Origin: Saprospirales bacterium
GTDB lineage: Bacteria; Bacteroidota; Bacteroidia; Chitinophagales; JADIYW01
Assembly: GCA_016711605.1 (NCBI GenBank)
Contig: JADJSS010000011.1
Location: 1 to 64,000, forward strand
Direction of reading: 5' to 3'
Length of the DNA: 64,000 nt
Of the stretch, positions 17,652-26,877 are shown one piece after another. Position 1 is the first letter of the stretch; the number at the start of each line of letters is the position of its first letter. The translations under genes and the position numbers were made by a program. A model generated the notes under the pieces. It made no database searches. It was not told the DNA's origin and was given only the letters and a program-made list of their open reading frames with translations.

Positions 17652-18419
17652 ATGGCATTAATTACGTTATTAACAGACTTCGGCGATAAGGACTATTATG
17701 TTGGCTTATTTAAAGGCGATTTAAGCGTAGCTTGCCCTTCTGTTAAGATTGTGGATATCTCACATTCAATACCACCATACGATATAGTTACAGCAGCTTT
17801 TTTCTCAAAAAATGTATATACACACTTTCCAAAAGGCACCATTCATATCATTCGTGTGTTTGAACAAGGACTTGGAAAGCAAAAATTATTAGCTGCTAAA
17901 TATGATAATCATTATTTTATTGCACCTGATAATGGTGTGTTGACTTTAATTTTTGATGGTAAACCTGATTTAATTGTTGAAGTAGATTTTAAACAAGTGA
18001 AATTAGATACGCTGGAAGATTATTATTGCAGAGTGGTAAAAGAAATTACATTCAATCATAATATTGGCGCCATTGGTGTGGCAACTTCAAAATATTTAGA
18101 GCGACAAGCAAAGATTCCGGTTTTGCAACAAGATAAAATTATTGGAAATGTGATTTACATTGATAATTTTGGCAACGCAATCACCAACATACACGAAAAA
18201 GATATTTTGCGATATGACAAAGAAAAACAGATGCGTATCAATTACAGACGTTCTGATTTTATTGACAGAATTGTAAAAAACTATAACGATGTTCCACAAT
18301 CGTATAGCTTAGCGCGTTTTAATTCTTTAGGTTATTTAGAGTTGTGTATTAATTGCGGACATGCTGCTGATTTATTAGGTTTGGCAAAAGATGATGCCAT
18401 TCAAGTTATTTTCGAATAA
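17652..18419 (+). CDS. SAM hydroxide adenosyltransferase (DUF62 / SAM hydrolase family)
   Basis: 255 residues. The N-terminus ITLLTDFGDKDYYVGLFKG, then DISHSIPPYDI and APDNGVLTLI, is the signature of the fluorinase/chlorinase superfamily. The common members of this size use hydroxide and split S-adenosylmethionine to adenosine and methionine. IGNVIYIDNFGNAITNI is the conserved C-terminal segment. The long insertion loop of true fluorinases is not seen, so halogenation is unlikely. The physiological role of these hydrolases is not settled. Confidence 0.9.
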   Translation: MALITLLTDFGDKDYYVGLFKGDLSVACPSVKIVDISHSIPPYDIVTAAFFSKNVYTHFPKGTIHIIRVFEQGLGKQKLLAAKYDNHYFIAPDNGVLTLIFDGKPDLIVEVDFKQVKLDTLEDYYCRVVKEITFNHNIGAIGVATSKYLERQAKIPVLQQDKIIGNVIYIDNFGNAITNIHEKDILRYDKEKQMRINYRRSDFIDRIVKNYNDVPQSYSLARFNSLGYLELCINCGHAADLLGLAKDDAIQVIFE

Positions 18420-18437
18420 AAATTATCAGAACAAAAA

Positions 18438-18726
18438 ATGGTTATACGAATAGTAAAATTGACAATGAAGCTAGACAATGCAGATTTATTTAAAAAAATA
18501 TTTTGATACGGTTCATGAAATTATTCGCAGTCAGCCAGGATGCCAGCAATTACAGGCGTGGCAAGAGATTCATCAGCCAAATATTTTTTTTACATATAGC
18601 ATTTGGAACGAAGAACAAGACCTGAATAATTATAGAGATTCTGCTTTCTTTCTTCAATTCTGGAAAACCGTAAAACCATGGTTTGATGCTAAAGCAGAAG
18701 TTTGGACGTTTGATAAAATTGTTTAG
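18438..18726 (+). CDS. Antibiotic biosynthesis monooxygenase (ABM) domain protein, frameshifted
   Basis: The open 82-residue frame from 18478 has an odd N-terminus (MQIYLKKY). The better start is the ATG at 18438, giving MVIRIVKLTMKLDNADLF. One surplus base in the run TTTAAAAAAATATTTTG (~18489-18505) shifts it into DTVHEIIRSQPGCQQLQ and NIFFTYSIWNEEQDL. With the shift repaired, the ~95-residue protein follows the ABM fold family in order and length, including the conserved FFTYSIW strand. ABM proteins are small dimeric oxygenases or haem/quinone-related enzymes. It is preceded by the SAM hydrolase gene and may be co-transcribed. Confidence 0.75.
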
Positions 18727-18729
18727 CTA

Positions 18730-18777
18730 AACTTTAGAAAAGTTCTATTGCGAACGATTTCAAACTTTTCTACAGTT
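18730..18777. repeat. 15-nt inverted repeat between the ABM gene and aroB
   Basis: AACTTTAGAAAAGTT (18730-18744) faces AACTTTTCTACAGTT (18763-18777): 14 of 15 positions pair. An inner GTTC/GAAC can extend the hairpin. The AACTTTAGAAA core resembles the left arm of the element at 2848-3000. It lacks a clean T-run, so a terminator role is uncertain. Confidence 0.5.
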
Positions 18778-18790
18778 CAAAAAATAAATA

Positions 18791-19840
18791 ATGAATATTT
18801 CTTTAAAAGATTACGAAATTATTTTTGATGATACGCTTTCATCATTGCCTAACTTTTTAGCAGAACATAAATATTCAAAAGTTTTTGTAGTTGTTGATGA
18901 AAACACAAAACAACATTGCTTGCCAATTTTGCAAAACGTTTTAACTGCTATTGAAATTATAGAAACAAAAAGCGGTGAAATTTATAAAAACATAGCAACC
19001 TGCGAATTTATTTGGCAACAATTAATTGAACAAAACGCTGATAGAAAATCAGTAATTATAAATCTTGGTGGTGGTGTAATTGGTGATATGAGTGGCTTTG
19101 CTGCAAGTTGCTACAAACGTGGTATTGACTTCATAAATATTCCTACAACGCTGTTATCACAGGTTGACTCATCAATTGGTGGAAAATTAGGTATCGATTT
19201 TAAATACGGAAAAAACTTAATTGGTTTATTTAGAAATCCAAAATTAGTGTTGGTTTCGTCGCAATTTTTAAAAACATTACCAAAGCGACAATTCATAAAT
19301 GGCTGGTCTGAAATAATTAAACATGCTTTGATAAAAGACAAAGCACAATGGCTACTTTATAAAAATATAGACATTCATAATTGTGATATGAATGCTATTG
19401 TTTTTCATTCGTTACAAATAAAGAAAGCTGTCGTAGAAGCAGATCCGTATGAAAATGGTTTGCGAAAAATTTTAAATTTCGGACATACAATTGGTCACGC
19501 AATTGAAGCGTATTCGTTAGAACATGATGAAACACCTTTATTACATGGCGAAGCAATTGCGATTGGAATGATTTGCGAAAGTTTTTTATCGGTAAAGAAA
19601 TGTGGATTAACGCAAGATGAATTGAATGAAATAACGAAACTTATTTTAAAGTATTTCCCAAAATACAATATCGAAAACTACAACACAGACAAAATAATTA
19701 CTTCTATGTTGTCTGATAAAAAAAATAATGCTACTAAAATTTTAGCGGCTTTGTTATCTGAAATTGGCAATAGTGTTTTTGATATTGAAATTAATAAAGA
19801 TGAAATTTTAGAAAGTTTAAACTACTATAATTCTTTATGA
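18791..19840 (+). CDS. aroB: 3-dehydroquinate synthase
   Basis: 349 residues. The NAD-binding segment GGGVIGDMSGFAASCYKRG leads directly into INIPTTLLSQVDSSIGGK, the most conserved AroB block. Zinc-binding parts NFGHTIGHAIEA and LLHGEAIAIGM follow. The enzyme converts DAHP to 3-dehydroquinate, the second step of the shikimate pathway. Its stop overlaps the start of the next membrane-protein gene by 4 nt (ATGA), so the two are translationally coupled, although their functions look unrelated. Confidence 0.96.
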   Translation: MNISLKDYEIIFDDTLSSLPNFLAEHKYSKVFVVVDENTKQHCLPILQNVLTAIEIIETKSGEIYKNIATCEFIWQQLIEQNADRKSVIINLGGGVIGDMSGFAASCYKRGIDFINIPTTLLSQVDSSIGGKLGIDFKYGKNLIGLFRNPKLVLVSSQFLKTLPKRQFINGWSEIIKHALIKDKAQWLLYKNIDIHNCDMNAIVFHSLQIKKAVVEADPYENGLRKILNFGHTIGHAIEAYSLEHDETPLLHGEAIAIGMICESFLSVKKCGLTQDELNEITKLILKYFPKYNIENYNTDKIITSMLSDKKNNATKILAALLSEIGNSVFDIEINKDEILESLNYYNSL

Positions 19841-21372
19841 AGATAGAATCGTTTAGCTATAAAAAAATTTCTATCTATTGCGCTTTGGCTGCATTATTAG
19901 TGCTTTCGCTTCAATTATTACGCAGTTATTTTTTGTGCGAACACCAATTTATTTATGCAACTGATGACACGTATATACACATGGCAATTGCTCGAAACTT
20001 AGCGTATTATAAGGTTTGGAGCACAAATCCTGATTTTTTCACATCATCAAGTTCATCATTTTTATACACTATTTTATTAGCTGTTGGATTTAAATTTTTC
20101 GGCAATCATCAATATTATCCGTACGTTTTAAATTTTGTTCCATACTTTTTATTGTTCGTAGTAATTTATAAATATTACGCTGAAAAAATCAGCAAACAAA
20201 AATTTTTAGCTATTCAAATTTTCTTAGTGTTGTTGTATCCATTGCCATTGTTTGCCATGGAACATTCTTTGCATGTTTTGTTTGTATTGTTGTTTTTATT
20301 GGAGTTTGACCAATTTATTGCTGGATCAAAAAATGTTTTAAAACTTTTTTTTCTTGGTTTTATGTTGACAATGTTGCGCTACGAAAGTATGTTTATTTTA
20401 TGTTCTGCATTTTTAATTTTATTGTATCATAAAAAAATTATTCCAGCTTTTTTATTAATGTTTATTGGCTTCTCACCTATTGTTTTGTATGGAATTTATT
20501 CTGTGCAGCATGGTTCTTATTTTTTACCAAACACACTAGTTACCAAAGGAAATTTTATTGAAGGAAATGCACAAGCGATTTTAGCATTTATTATAAAAGT
20601 AGTTTTTGATTTTACTGTCAATATCCATTTCACTATTTACATTATTATAGTTGGAATTTATTTATGGAAACAACGTTTTAAAACTACGCATTGGAGTTTT
20701 TTACTAGTTTTGTTGACAACAGGTGCGCATTTGTTATTTGCAGGCATTTTGCATTTCTATCGCTACGAAGCATATTTGATTGTGCCAATCGTTATTTATT
20801 TCATTGCTTATTTTTATAATGATGAACAAGCAATTTATTTAAACAAGTCAAAATTGTCATCAGTATTAAAAATCGTTTTTATTGTTTCTATTATATTTCG
20901 TTTAGCATTTAATATTTGGGTCATTCAGATGGCACCTAAAAACATTTACGAACAGCAAATACAGTTTTCTAAATTCTTAAAAAAATATTACAACAATCAA
21001 CCTGTTTTGGTTCACGATATTGGTTATTTGGCATTTTCTTCAGAAGTAAAGATTTATGACATTGCAGGCATTGCCACTTTAGACGTTGCGACTACTAAAA
21101 CAAAGAAATTTCATTTCAAATCTGGTTTTATTGAATCTCAGCAACAAAAATATGGATTTAAAGTTGGTGTCTTTTACGATATTTTTGCCAATAATGGAAT
21201 GCCAAAAAACTGGATTAAAGCTGGTGAATGGACGATCAATCACAATAGAATCTGCGGTTTATCTAAAATAAATTTTTATGCAGTAGATAGTGCTCAGTAT
21301 TTTATTTTAAAGCAACAACTTAAAGATTATGAGTCAACTGTAAACAAAAATGTTGAGCAAAAATTCTATTAA
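19837..21372 (+). CDS. Multi-pass membrane protein, probable PMT/GT-C type glycosyltransferase
   Basis: 511 residues with ~10 hydrophobic segments and a C-terminal soluble domain of about 130 residues. The first loop holds DDTYIHMAIARNLA, fitting the acidic catalytic pair in the first periplasmic loop of GT-C enzymes. FFTSSSSSFLYTILLAVG follows, as in bacterial dolichyl-phosphate-mannose-type transferases. GT-C enzymes use polyprenyl-phosphate sugars on the outer face of the inner membrane. It overlaps aroB by 4 nt and precedes an O-acyltransferase gene, which suggests surface glycan modification. Assignment to the superfamily is moderately sure. The substrate is unknown. Confidence 0.65.
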   Translation: MKIESFSYKKISIYCALAALLVLSLQLLRSYFLCEHQFIYATDDTYIHMAIARNLAYYKVWSTNPDFFTSSSSSFLYTILLAVGFKFFGNHQYYPYVLNFVPYFLLFVVIYKYYAEKISKQKFLAIQIFLVLLYPLPLFAMEHSLHVLFVLLFLLEFDQFIAGSKNVLKLFFLGFMLTMLRYESMFILCSAFLILLYHKKIIPAFLLMFIGFSPIVLYGIYSVQHGSYFLPNTLVTKGNFIEGNAQAILAFIIKVVFDFTVNIHFTIYIIIVGIYLWKQRFKTTHWSFLLVLLTTGAHLLFAGILHFYRYEAYLIVPIVIYFIAYFYNDEQAIYLNKSKLSSVLKIVFIVSIIFRLAFNIWVIQMAPKNIYEQQIQFSKFLKKYYNNQPVLVHDIGYLAFSSEVKIYDIAGIATLDVATTKTKKFHFKSGFIESQQQKYGFKVGVFYDIFANNGMPKNWIKAGEWTINHNRICGLSKINFYAVDSAQYFILKQQLKDYESTVNKNVEQKFY

Positions 21373-21408
21373 CAAAATTGAATTCAAAACCTTATTTTTG
21401 AAACCGAA

Positions 21409-22593
21409 ATGTCAGTAAAAGTAAAACATCATTATTTTACCAATTTAACAGCTATCCGATTTTATTTGGCTACCTATGGTGTATTTGGCCATACGAATGA
21501 TTTGCTGAGTATTCTTGGCGTTAAAAATTATCAGCATAAGCATATTTTATTTTATACCAATATCGGTGCTGTTTTCTTGACTGCATTTTTTGTGATCAGC
21601 GGTTTTTTAATTACACATATTTTAATTGAAGAAAAGCACGCGACGAATGATGTGGTGTTAAAAAAGTTTTTCCTAAATCGTATTTTCAGAATTTGGCCAC
21701 CTTATTATTTGGTGTTGTTTATTCAATGGTTTGTAATTGCGCATACACCAGTGAAAGAAATTAGTGATCTATTTTATGCGTTCACCTATAGCAAATCCAC
21801 TTTAACGCCAATTATGATGAATCACGGTGTTTATTTCTTTTTATCACTGATTATGTTACCGCATTTATCGTTAACAATTTCTGTCGTTTTAGATAATTGG
21901 ACAATTGTTGCTGGACATTTATGGAGCACAGGAATTGAAGAGTTTTTCTATTTTATTTGGGCACCTGTGATGCGCAAATCAAAAGATATTGTCAAATCGA
22001 TTCGCAACAGTATTTTATTTTATTACATTATTTCAATTATAGCATTTACTGGTTTGATGATTGGTTATTGGATTTTAAAATCTAAAACGGTAATTTCTAT
22101 TTTCCATTTCATTATGTTCTTCTTATATCTTACAAGATTATCCTGTATGTTTATTGGTGCATTTGCAGCATACATTTTCTTCTATAAAAAAGATTGGATA
22201 GCGAAAAATGTAACTACAAAACGCGCTATTATTTGTGGCATTGGTGCAATACTTGTTATAGTTTCTAAAGTTCCGATTCCTTTAGTAACACAAGAATTGT
22301 TTTCTGTACTATTATCTTTTTTAATTTTATATTTTGTAAAAGACAACAAACGAATTCCAATTTTAGACAATAGAGTATTTAATTATTTAGGTAAGATTTC
22401 TTACGGAATTTATTTATATCACGTATCTATTATTTTTGTGGTAATTTATTTTTGCAAGAAATACAACTTCTTTGTCGTACCTGTAATTTATATCATCATA
22501 CTTTCATTAACGATATTAGCTGCTGCTTTATCATACGAATATTATGAGAAGCAATTACAAAAACTGAAAGTAAAATACTTTATGAAAAAATAA
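21409..22593 (+). CDS. Acyltransferase-3 family membrane O-acyltransferase (OafA/YrhL-like)
   Basis: 394 residues with about ten transmembrane segments. FFVISGFLITHILIEE followed by FFLNRIFRIWPPYYLVLF is the characteristic AT3 block (Arg-x-x-Arg-x-x-Pro-x-Tyr). GKISYGIYLYHVSI is the conserved late segment. There is no fused SGNH domain. These enzymes move acyl groups onto sugars of surface polysaccharides or other envelope molecules. The preceding gene is a putative glycosyltransferase, so the pair may decorate the same glycan. Confidence 0.9.
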   Translation: MSVKVKHHYFTNLTAIRFYLATYGVFGHTNDLLSILGVKNYQHKHILFYTNIGAVFLTAFFVISGFLITHILIEEKHATNDVVLKKFFLNRIFRIWPPYYLVLFIQWFVIAHTPVKEISDLFYAFTYSKSTLTPIMMNHGVYFFLSLIMLPHLSLTISVVLDNWTIVAGHLWSTGIEEFFYFIWAPVMRKSKDIVKSIRNSILFYYIISIIAFTGLMIGYWILKSKTVISIFHFIMFFLYLTRLSCMFIGAFAAYIFFYKKDWIAKNVTTKRAIICGIGAILVIVSKVPIPLVTQELFSVLLSFLILYFVKDNKRIPILDNRVFNYLGKISYGIYLYHVSIIFVVIYFCKKYNFFVVPVIYIIILSLTILAAALSYEYYEKQLQKLKVKYFMKK

Positions 22594-22594
22594 A

Positions 22595-22624
22595 AAAAAA
22601 TCTGCAACAATTTGCAGATTTTTT
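22595..22624. terminator. Bidirectional terminator between convergent genes
   Basis: AAAAAATCTGCAA and TTGCAGATTTTTT form a 13-bp stem around a short loop, with A and T runs on both sides. It serves the acyltransferase (+) and the TPR gene (-). Confidence 0.85.
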
Positions 22625-22646
22625 GAAACTGATCTACGGCAATAGT

Positions 22647-23255
22647 TTACAGCTTCTTCATTACTTCTTGTATTTCCTTTGAATTCGGATTATACGCCAA
22701 AGCGATACTGTAGTATTTTTTAGCTTCTTTAATTTTTCCTTGTGCTAAATAATTTGCTCCTAATAATGCATTTGAATCATAATCGAAAGGATATAATTTT
22801 AATACTGAAACTATATATTTTTCAGCTTCCACGAAATTTTTTCTAAAATAGTAAATATAACCGACACGATAATTCACCACTGTATTATTTGGATCAATAA
22901 CTAAGATTTCTTTGTATGTTTTTAATACGTCGTCCCATTTTTCTAATGCGGTTGTTGGAGCAACATACCCTAATCTTGCTTCAATACTTTTTGGTTCTAA
23001 TGCAATTGCTTTTTTATAATACTCTTGTGCTTTAACATAATCTTTCTTTAAATAATGCAACCAACCTAATCGCAAATTCAGCATATAAGAATTTGCATCA
23101 TACACATTTTCAAGTGTGGAAATTGATACTTGATATTCTTTATTAGCTTCACTTATATAGCTGCTTGAAAATGCAGCAATTACTTTTTCATCTTGTGCTT
23201 TCGCAAGCATGGTAATAGCCAAAACTATTACAATTGTTGTGATTGATTTTTTCAT
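22647..23255 (-). CDS. Periplasmic TPR-repeat protein
   Basis: 202 residues. It has a signal peptide (residues 1-20, ends LAKAQ) and then four to five TPR units (for example MLNLRLGWLHYLKKDYVKAQ, with YYKKAIALEPKS next). TPRs are protein-interaction scaffolds. It is the last gene of a minus-strand series that includes another TPR protein with an outer-membrane barrel immediately upstream, so it may act in the same envelope complex. Confidence 0.85.
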   Translation of the reverse strand: MKKSITTIVIVLAITMLAKAQDEKVIAAFSSSYISEANKEYQVSISTLENVYDANSYMLNLRLGWLHYLKKDYVKAQEYYKKAIALEPKSIEARLGYVAPTTALEKWDDVLKTYKEILVIDPNNTVVNYRVGYIYYFRKNFVEAEKYIVSVLKLYPFDYDSNALLGANYLAQGKIKEAKKYYSIALAYNPNSKEIQEVMKKL

Positions 23256-23294
23256 TCTTGTTATTTTTTAATTTGCAATAATTGTTATTTAGTA

Positions 23295-24662
23295 TCAAAA
23301 AGTAAACTTTAATCCAAGTAATAAAGTATGTAAATTATAAACCGACGGTAACAATATCTGACTAATTTTTCAAATTGATATGTTGCATAAATATTCACAT
23401 TTTTGGATGCAATAATTGTTCCTGTCGTACTTATCTTGTATTTAATTTTATCATAACTATTGTATAAAAAGCTGCATCATTCGTTGCCATAGGATAAAAC
23501 CTTTGTATGTAAAATAAGAACTTAATAAAAATCTTTAGCCAACAAGGCACTTATAGAAGGCGAACAAACCACGTATGCTTTTTTATATGAAATAATAGTA
23601 GAAACATCAGCACCAATAGTAACACGTGGAAAATTATAAAACAATCCAATTCCAGCGGAATAGGTTAATTCTGTACTTTTTATGTTATATAAATTATCTT
23701 TGTCTACAATCTTAGTATTTTCATTAAGCAATACTTAGCACGCATTTCTTTATATTTATGGAATCATGTGATACTAGAGTATAATTTGGTTTATTAAATT
23801 CTGAAAACAAACCAAAATGAACATTAACGTCAAAACGTTTAATTGATTTAGAAACAGTTATTTGTGAATACAAGCTATTAGAAGAAAATTTTCCATTAAT
23901 GTTTTGATGTCGATATGTTGTAGAATCAAAAAAAGATGTTCCAAAAGGTGGTGGTGATGTTGGTTTTGAATTCTGAAAAACAACATCGTTTGTCAATGAT
24001 AAGTTACTCGAGTAATGCGCATAATGAAAACCAAGCACTAATTTCCAACGATGTTTAAAAGAAAAAGATGGCGCGATATAATATTGATGTTGTTTGAAAT
24101 TTCCCCAAATTTGAGTTTGTTGCTGATATGTATATGCGTGATAAATACTAAATGTTGAAGAGAATTTATGATTCAAACCAAGGTTTACATAACCTAAATT
24201 TTTCGCTTCTTTTGGTTTATCAGAAATTTTTAAACCACCATCTACAAAAATAGATTCTAATAATTTTTTAGGTTTATAAAGTATTCTATTTTGAATACTA
24301 TCTGGCAACATAGAATAATAATTTGCTGCCACTTTTTCATCACCTATATACAAATTACACCAGTACAAATACTCTTTTGCAACTTCGCTACTTGCATCAT
24401 TTTTTAAAGCACGTTTGAAATAATCTGCTGCTTTAAAGTAATTATATTTATTGAAAAAAGCTATTCCTAATCGTAAGTTAAAATAATATTCATCGTAACC
24501 TTGCTTTGTGACTGATTTACCATATTTTATTAATGGTTTCCATTTTTCATCTAAATAATATTGATAGCTTTGTTGATCTATTTCTGTTGCATTTAATTGT
24601 GCAAACGAATTGTATATTTTTGAAATCAACAACAATAAGATGATATATTTTATTGAACGCAT
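23295..24662 (-). CDS. TPR + outer-membrane beta-barrel protein, several frameshifts
   Basis: The first 312 residues (24662 to ~23724) contain a signal peptide ending in FAQ, TPR-like helices (~25-130) and then long alternating beta-strands. The protein then continues in other frames: SAGIGLFYNFPRVTIGADVS, then LSSYFTYKG, YPMATNDAAFYT, YDKIKYKISTTGTIIASKN, and finally LHTLLLGLKFTF before TGA at 23295. The terminal Phe and the strand pattern are typical of outer-membrane barrels. Five breaks near 23728, 23525, 23498, 23460 and 23372 are needed, four of them 1-nt losses in A or T runs. Sequencing error is therefore more likely than decay. The start overlaps the upstream gene by 13 nt. Confidence 0.7.
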
Positions 24663-25213
24663 GTGGCTATTATTTTATGTTTTCCATTTAAAATTTCGAC
24701 ACTGTGTATTGTATTTTTATCAAACGTAAGTTTGCATTCAATCGTTTGTGTTTTCTTACCAAATAATTTTCCTTCGCAAATGCTTTTAGCAATTATTTTT
24801 GTTGGCAAATGCTCATCATCTGTTGAGATAAATTGAAATTTAAAATCAGCTTTACAATAATGAAAAAACGGTGCAGTAAAATCATGTAAATTTTTCACCA
24901 ATGGATTAAAAAAAGAATCAATTAATAATTTATCATTCACCACTATATCTTCATAATATGCCAACAACACACGATGCGCAGCCAAATAAAATGAATGCAG
25001 AAACGAATTTTTATCACCATAAAAATCAGTAAAATAAAATAATGTTCCGTTGTTTACAAAATAGGCAGTAGACTTTGTTGTATGACAATAAATATAAGAT
25101 TGATTATATGTATTCGTAAAAATTTCCCATTGAACTTCTTGTTGCTTTTTAGCATCCTGCTTCACCAACCATTTTATTTTTTCACCTGGAATAAAATTGA
25201 AACTATCTAACAA
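24650..25213 (-). CDS. C-terminal continuation of the urea-transporter/M23 protein
   Basis: The frame is open up to 25303, directly behind the TAG that ends the M23 gene, and lies in the same frame as it. None of the ~217 codons is ATG. The only start-like codon used by an ORF caller is an internal TTG at 25213. The first residues (LTKENEYNVFHSFDIPKQDE) read like an interior, not a start. No signal peptide is seen, although the protein would have to be periplasmic. I infer that it is the last third of a ~728-residue protein interrupted by one stop codon. The segment itself has no known motif. Confidence 0.6.
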   Translation of the reverse strand: MLDSFNFIPGEKIKWLVKQDAKKQQEVQWEIFTNTYNQSYIYCHTTKSTAYFVNNGTLFYFTDFYGDKNSFLHSFYLAAHRVLLAYYEDIVVNDKLLIDSFFNPLVKNLHDFTAPFFHYCKADFKFQFISTDDEHLPTKIIAKSICEGKLFGKKTQTIECKLTFDKNTIHSVEILNGKHKIIATCVQ

Positions 25214-25303
25214 TAACTTAGTCGTTAAAACATTGCTGACAATCTCATCTTGTTTTGGAATATCAAATGAATGAAAAACATTGTATTCATTTTCTTTTGT
25301 TAA

Positions 25304-26836
25304 CTAATAACTGATTGGATGCGACACTGTTTTAGAACCAATATACGGTGTTGTTTGTATTTGAAAATGCAAGTGAGGTTCTGGCGATCTGCCTGAATTT
25401 CCTACTGTTGCAATACAATTTCCTTTGCGAACAAAATCACCAACTTTTACTTTTATAGAATCGTGTTTTAAATGCGATAATTTTGAGTACAATAATTCAC
25501 CGTGTTTTATAATGATAGAATTTCCCCAATTATTTTCCAAATTGACTTCACCAATTTCATTATCTAAAACTGTATCGACAATGGTTACTATCCAACCATC
25601 TGCAGGAGCAAGCACTGGTAAATCATAGCAATAGAAATCAGTCAATGCATCGCCTGGCAATTTAAACGATTTATTATCGATATCACGCAAATCAAAATCA
25701 AATGCATATTTCCAATCTTCTTTATGTGTGATGTTTCCACTGTGACCTTGTGAAATGTGCCACTCACCCATAATTGGCAACGTGATATGGTAATACGTCT
25801 CTGCACTAAATCGTTCTAATGAATTAATAAATTTATAGTGATTTTTTTCTGGTGAATATTGTTGCACACCAACTAATTGCAAACCGTTTGCACTTGGTCG
25901 AAGATACAATGCAGACAAACATAAAAGCACTACAATATTAAATGGTAAAGAATAAATCGGTAAATGTAAATTAATGAAAAACGCATTCAATGAGCTAATT
26001 AATAAACCGATAATTGGCATCATAAATAAAATCAGTAAAAATGATTTTTTTGAAGCGACTACAAAAAATCCACCTAAAGCTATTGAAGTTAAAATAAAAT
26101 TGAAACCAATGTATGTATAAACTAAAGGTGTGAAATCACCTTGTAAAAAATAATAAAATAAATAGCCAACGACAAAACCAAAAACAGATAAAACAAAAGC
26201 AATTCTTGAATAAATCAATAAACCAATTACAATAAAAATTCCTGCAAGATCATTATACTGAAAAAAGATAGCACCAAGCGAACGTAAGTATAAATAAATA
26301 ATATTTGCAAATCTGTAACCACTTATATCTTGAGTAGTTTCATTAAAAACACCGGGAAAAATATTATTCAAGAAATAAGTATGTTCTATATTTGGTTTTA
26401 AAGAAAAAAAGTTTCCGCTACTTAAAACAACAATCCAAATAGTAATAATAAAAGGAATGCTCAAATATGGCAAACCACGTTTAGCTAATGAAGTAGAAAA
26501 CCACAGCGTTAGAAAGAAAACTAAAATGGAAGCAATAATTAATAAGACAATAAACGATAAATTGTATTCGTACATATTTGCAATGGCAATACCAACTAAC
26601 ACTGCATTGAACGTGTAAGCACCGCTGCGAATATGTTCTTTATTAAAATTAAAAACCGTTGCAGTAAATTGACCAATTAATATTGCTAACAAACCACTAA
26701 AACCTAATCGCACATCAAAAAATGTAACAAACATAAGCAGTAATGCAAATAATTTATTGGTAGAAAAAAATATCTGCGAATAACTATTTAGTATGCCTTC
26801 TGTATATAAAATAATATGTTGCTTAACTTTGTTCAA
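25304..26836 (-). CDS. Urea-transporter-like membrane domain fused to M23 peptidase domain
   Basis: 510 residues up to TAG. Residues ~25-320 have about ten transmembrane segments with the urea-transporter pattern (GLLAILIGQFTATVFNF, then GAYTFNAVLVGIAIA near 70-90). Residues ~350-510 form a LytM/M23 domain with HYKFINSLERFSAETYYH, HKEDWKYAFDFDL, SKLSHLKHDSIKVKVGD and EPHLHFQIQ, carrying the zinc-site His residues (H-x-H at the end). Such a fusion would place a peptidoglycan-hydrolase-type domain outside a channel. The frame remains open past the TAG for 217 codons (see separate entry). It is preceded by the decarboxylase gene with a 41-nt gap. Confidence 0.85.
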   Translation of the reverse strand: MNKVKQHIILYTEGILNSYSQIFFSTNKLFALLLMFVTFFDVRLGFSGLLAILIGQFTATVFNFNKEHIRSGAYTFNAVLVGIAIANMYEYNLSFIVLLIIASILVFFLTLWFSTSLAKRGLPYLSIPFIITIWIVVLSSGNFFSLKPNIEHTYFLNNIFPGVFNETTQDISGYRFANIIYLYLRSLGAIFFQYNDLAGIFIVIGLLIYSRIAFVLSVFGFVVGYLFYYFLQGDFTPLVYTYIGFNFILTSIALGGFFVVASKKSFLLILFMMPIIGLLISSLNAFFINLHLPIYSLPFNIVVLLCLSALYLRPSANGLQLVGVQQYSPEKNHYKFINSLERFSAETYYHITLPIMGEWHISQGHSGNITHKEDWKYAFDFDLRDIDNKSFKLPGDALTDFYCYDLPVLAPADGWIVTIVDTVLDNEIGEVNLENNWGNSIIIKHGELLYSKLSHLKHDSIKVKVGDFVRKGNCIATVGNSGRSPEPHLHFQIQTTPYIGSKTVSHPISY

Positions 26837-26877
26837 ATTTATTTTTCTTAGAATTACATGAATAATTTAATGGCTTT

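Noticed and set aside
5950..25306. Three in-frame TAG codons (5.95, 16.06 and 25.30 kb) as a sign of TAG recoding
   Set aside because: Intact genes such as the ABM gene (18726), the outer-membrane protein (42435) and DUF5995 (43471) end in TAG at family-typical positions, so TAG is a normal stop here.
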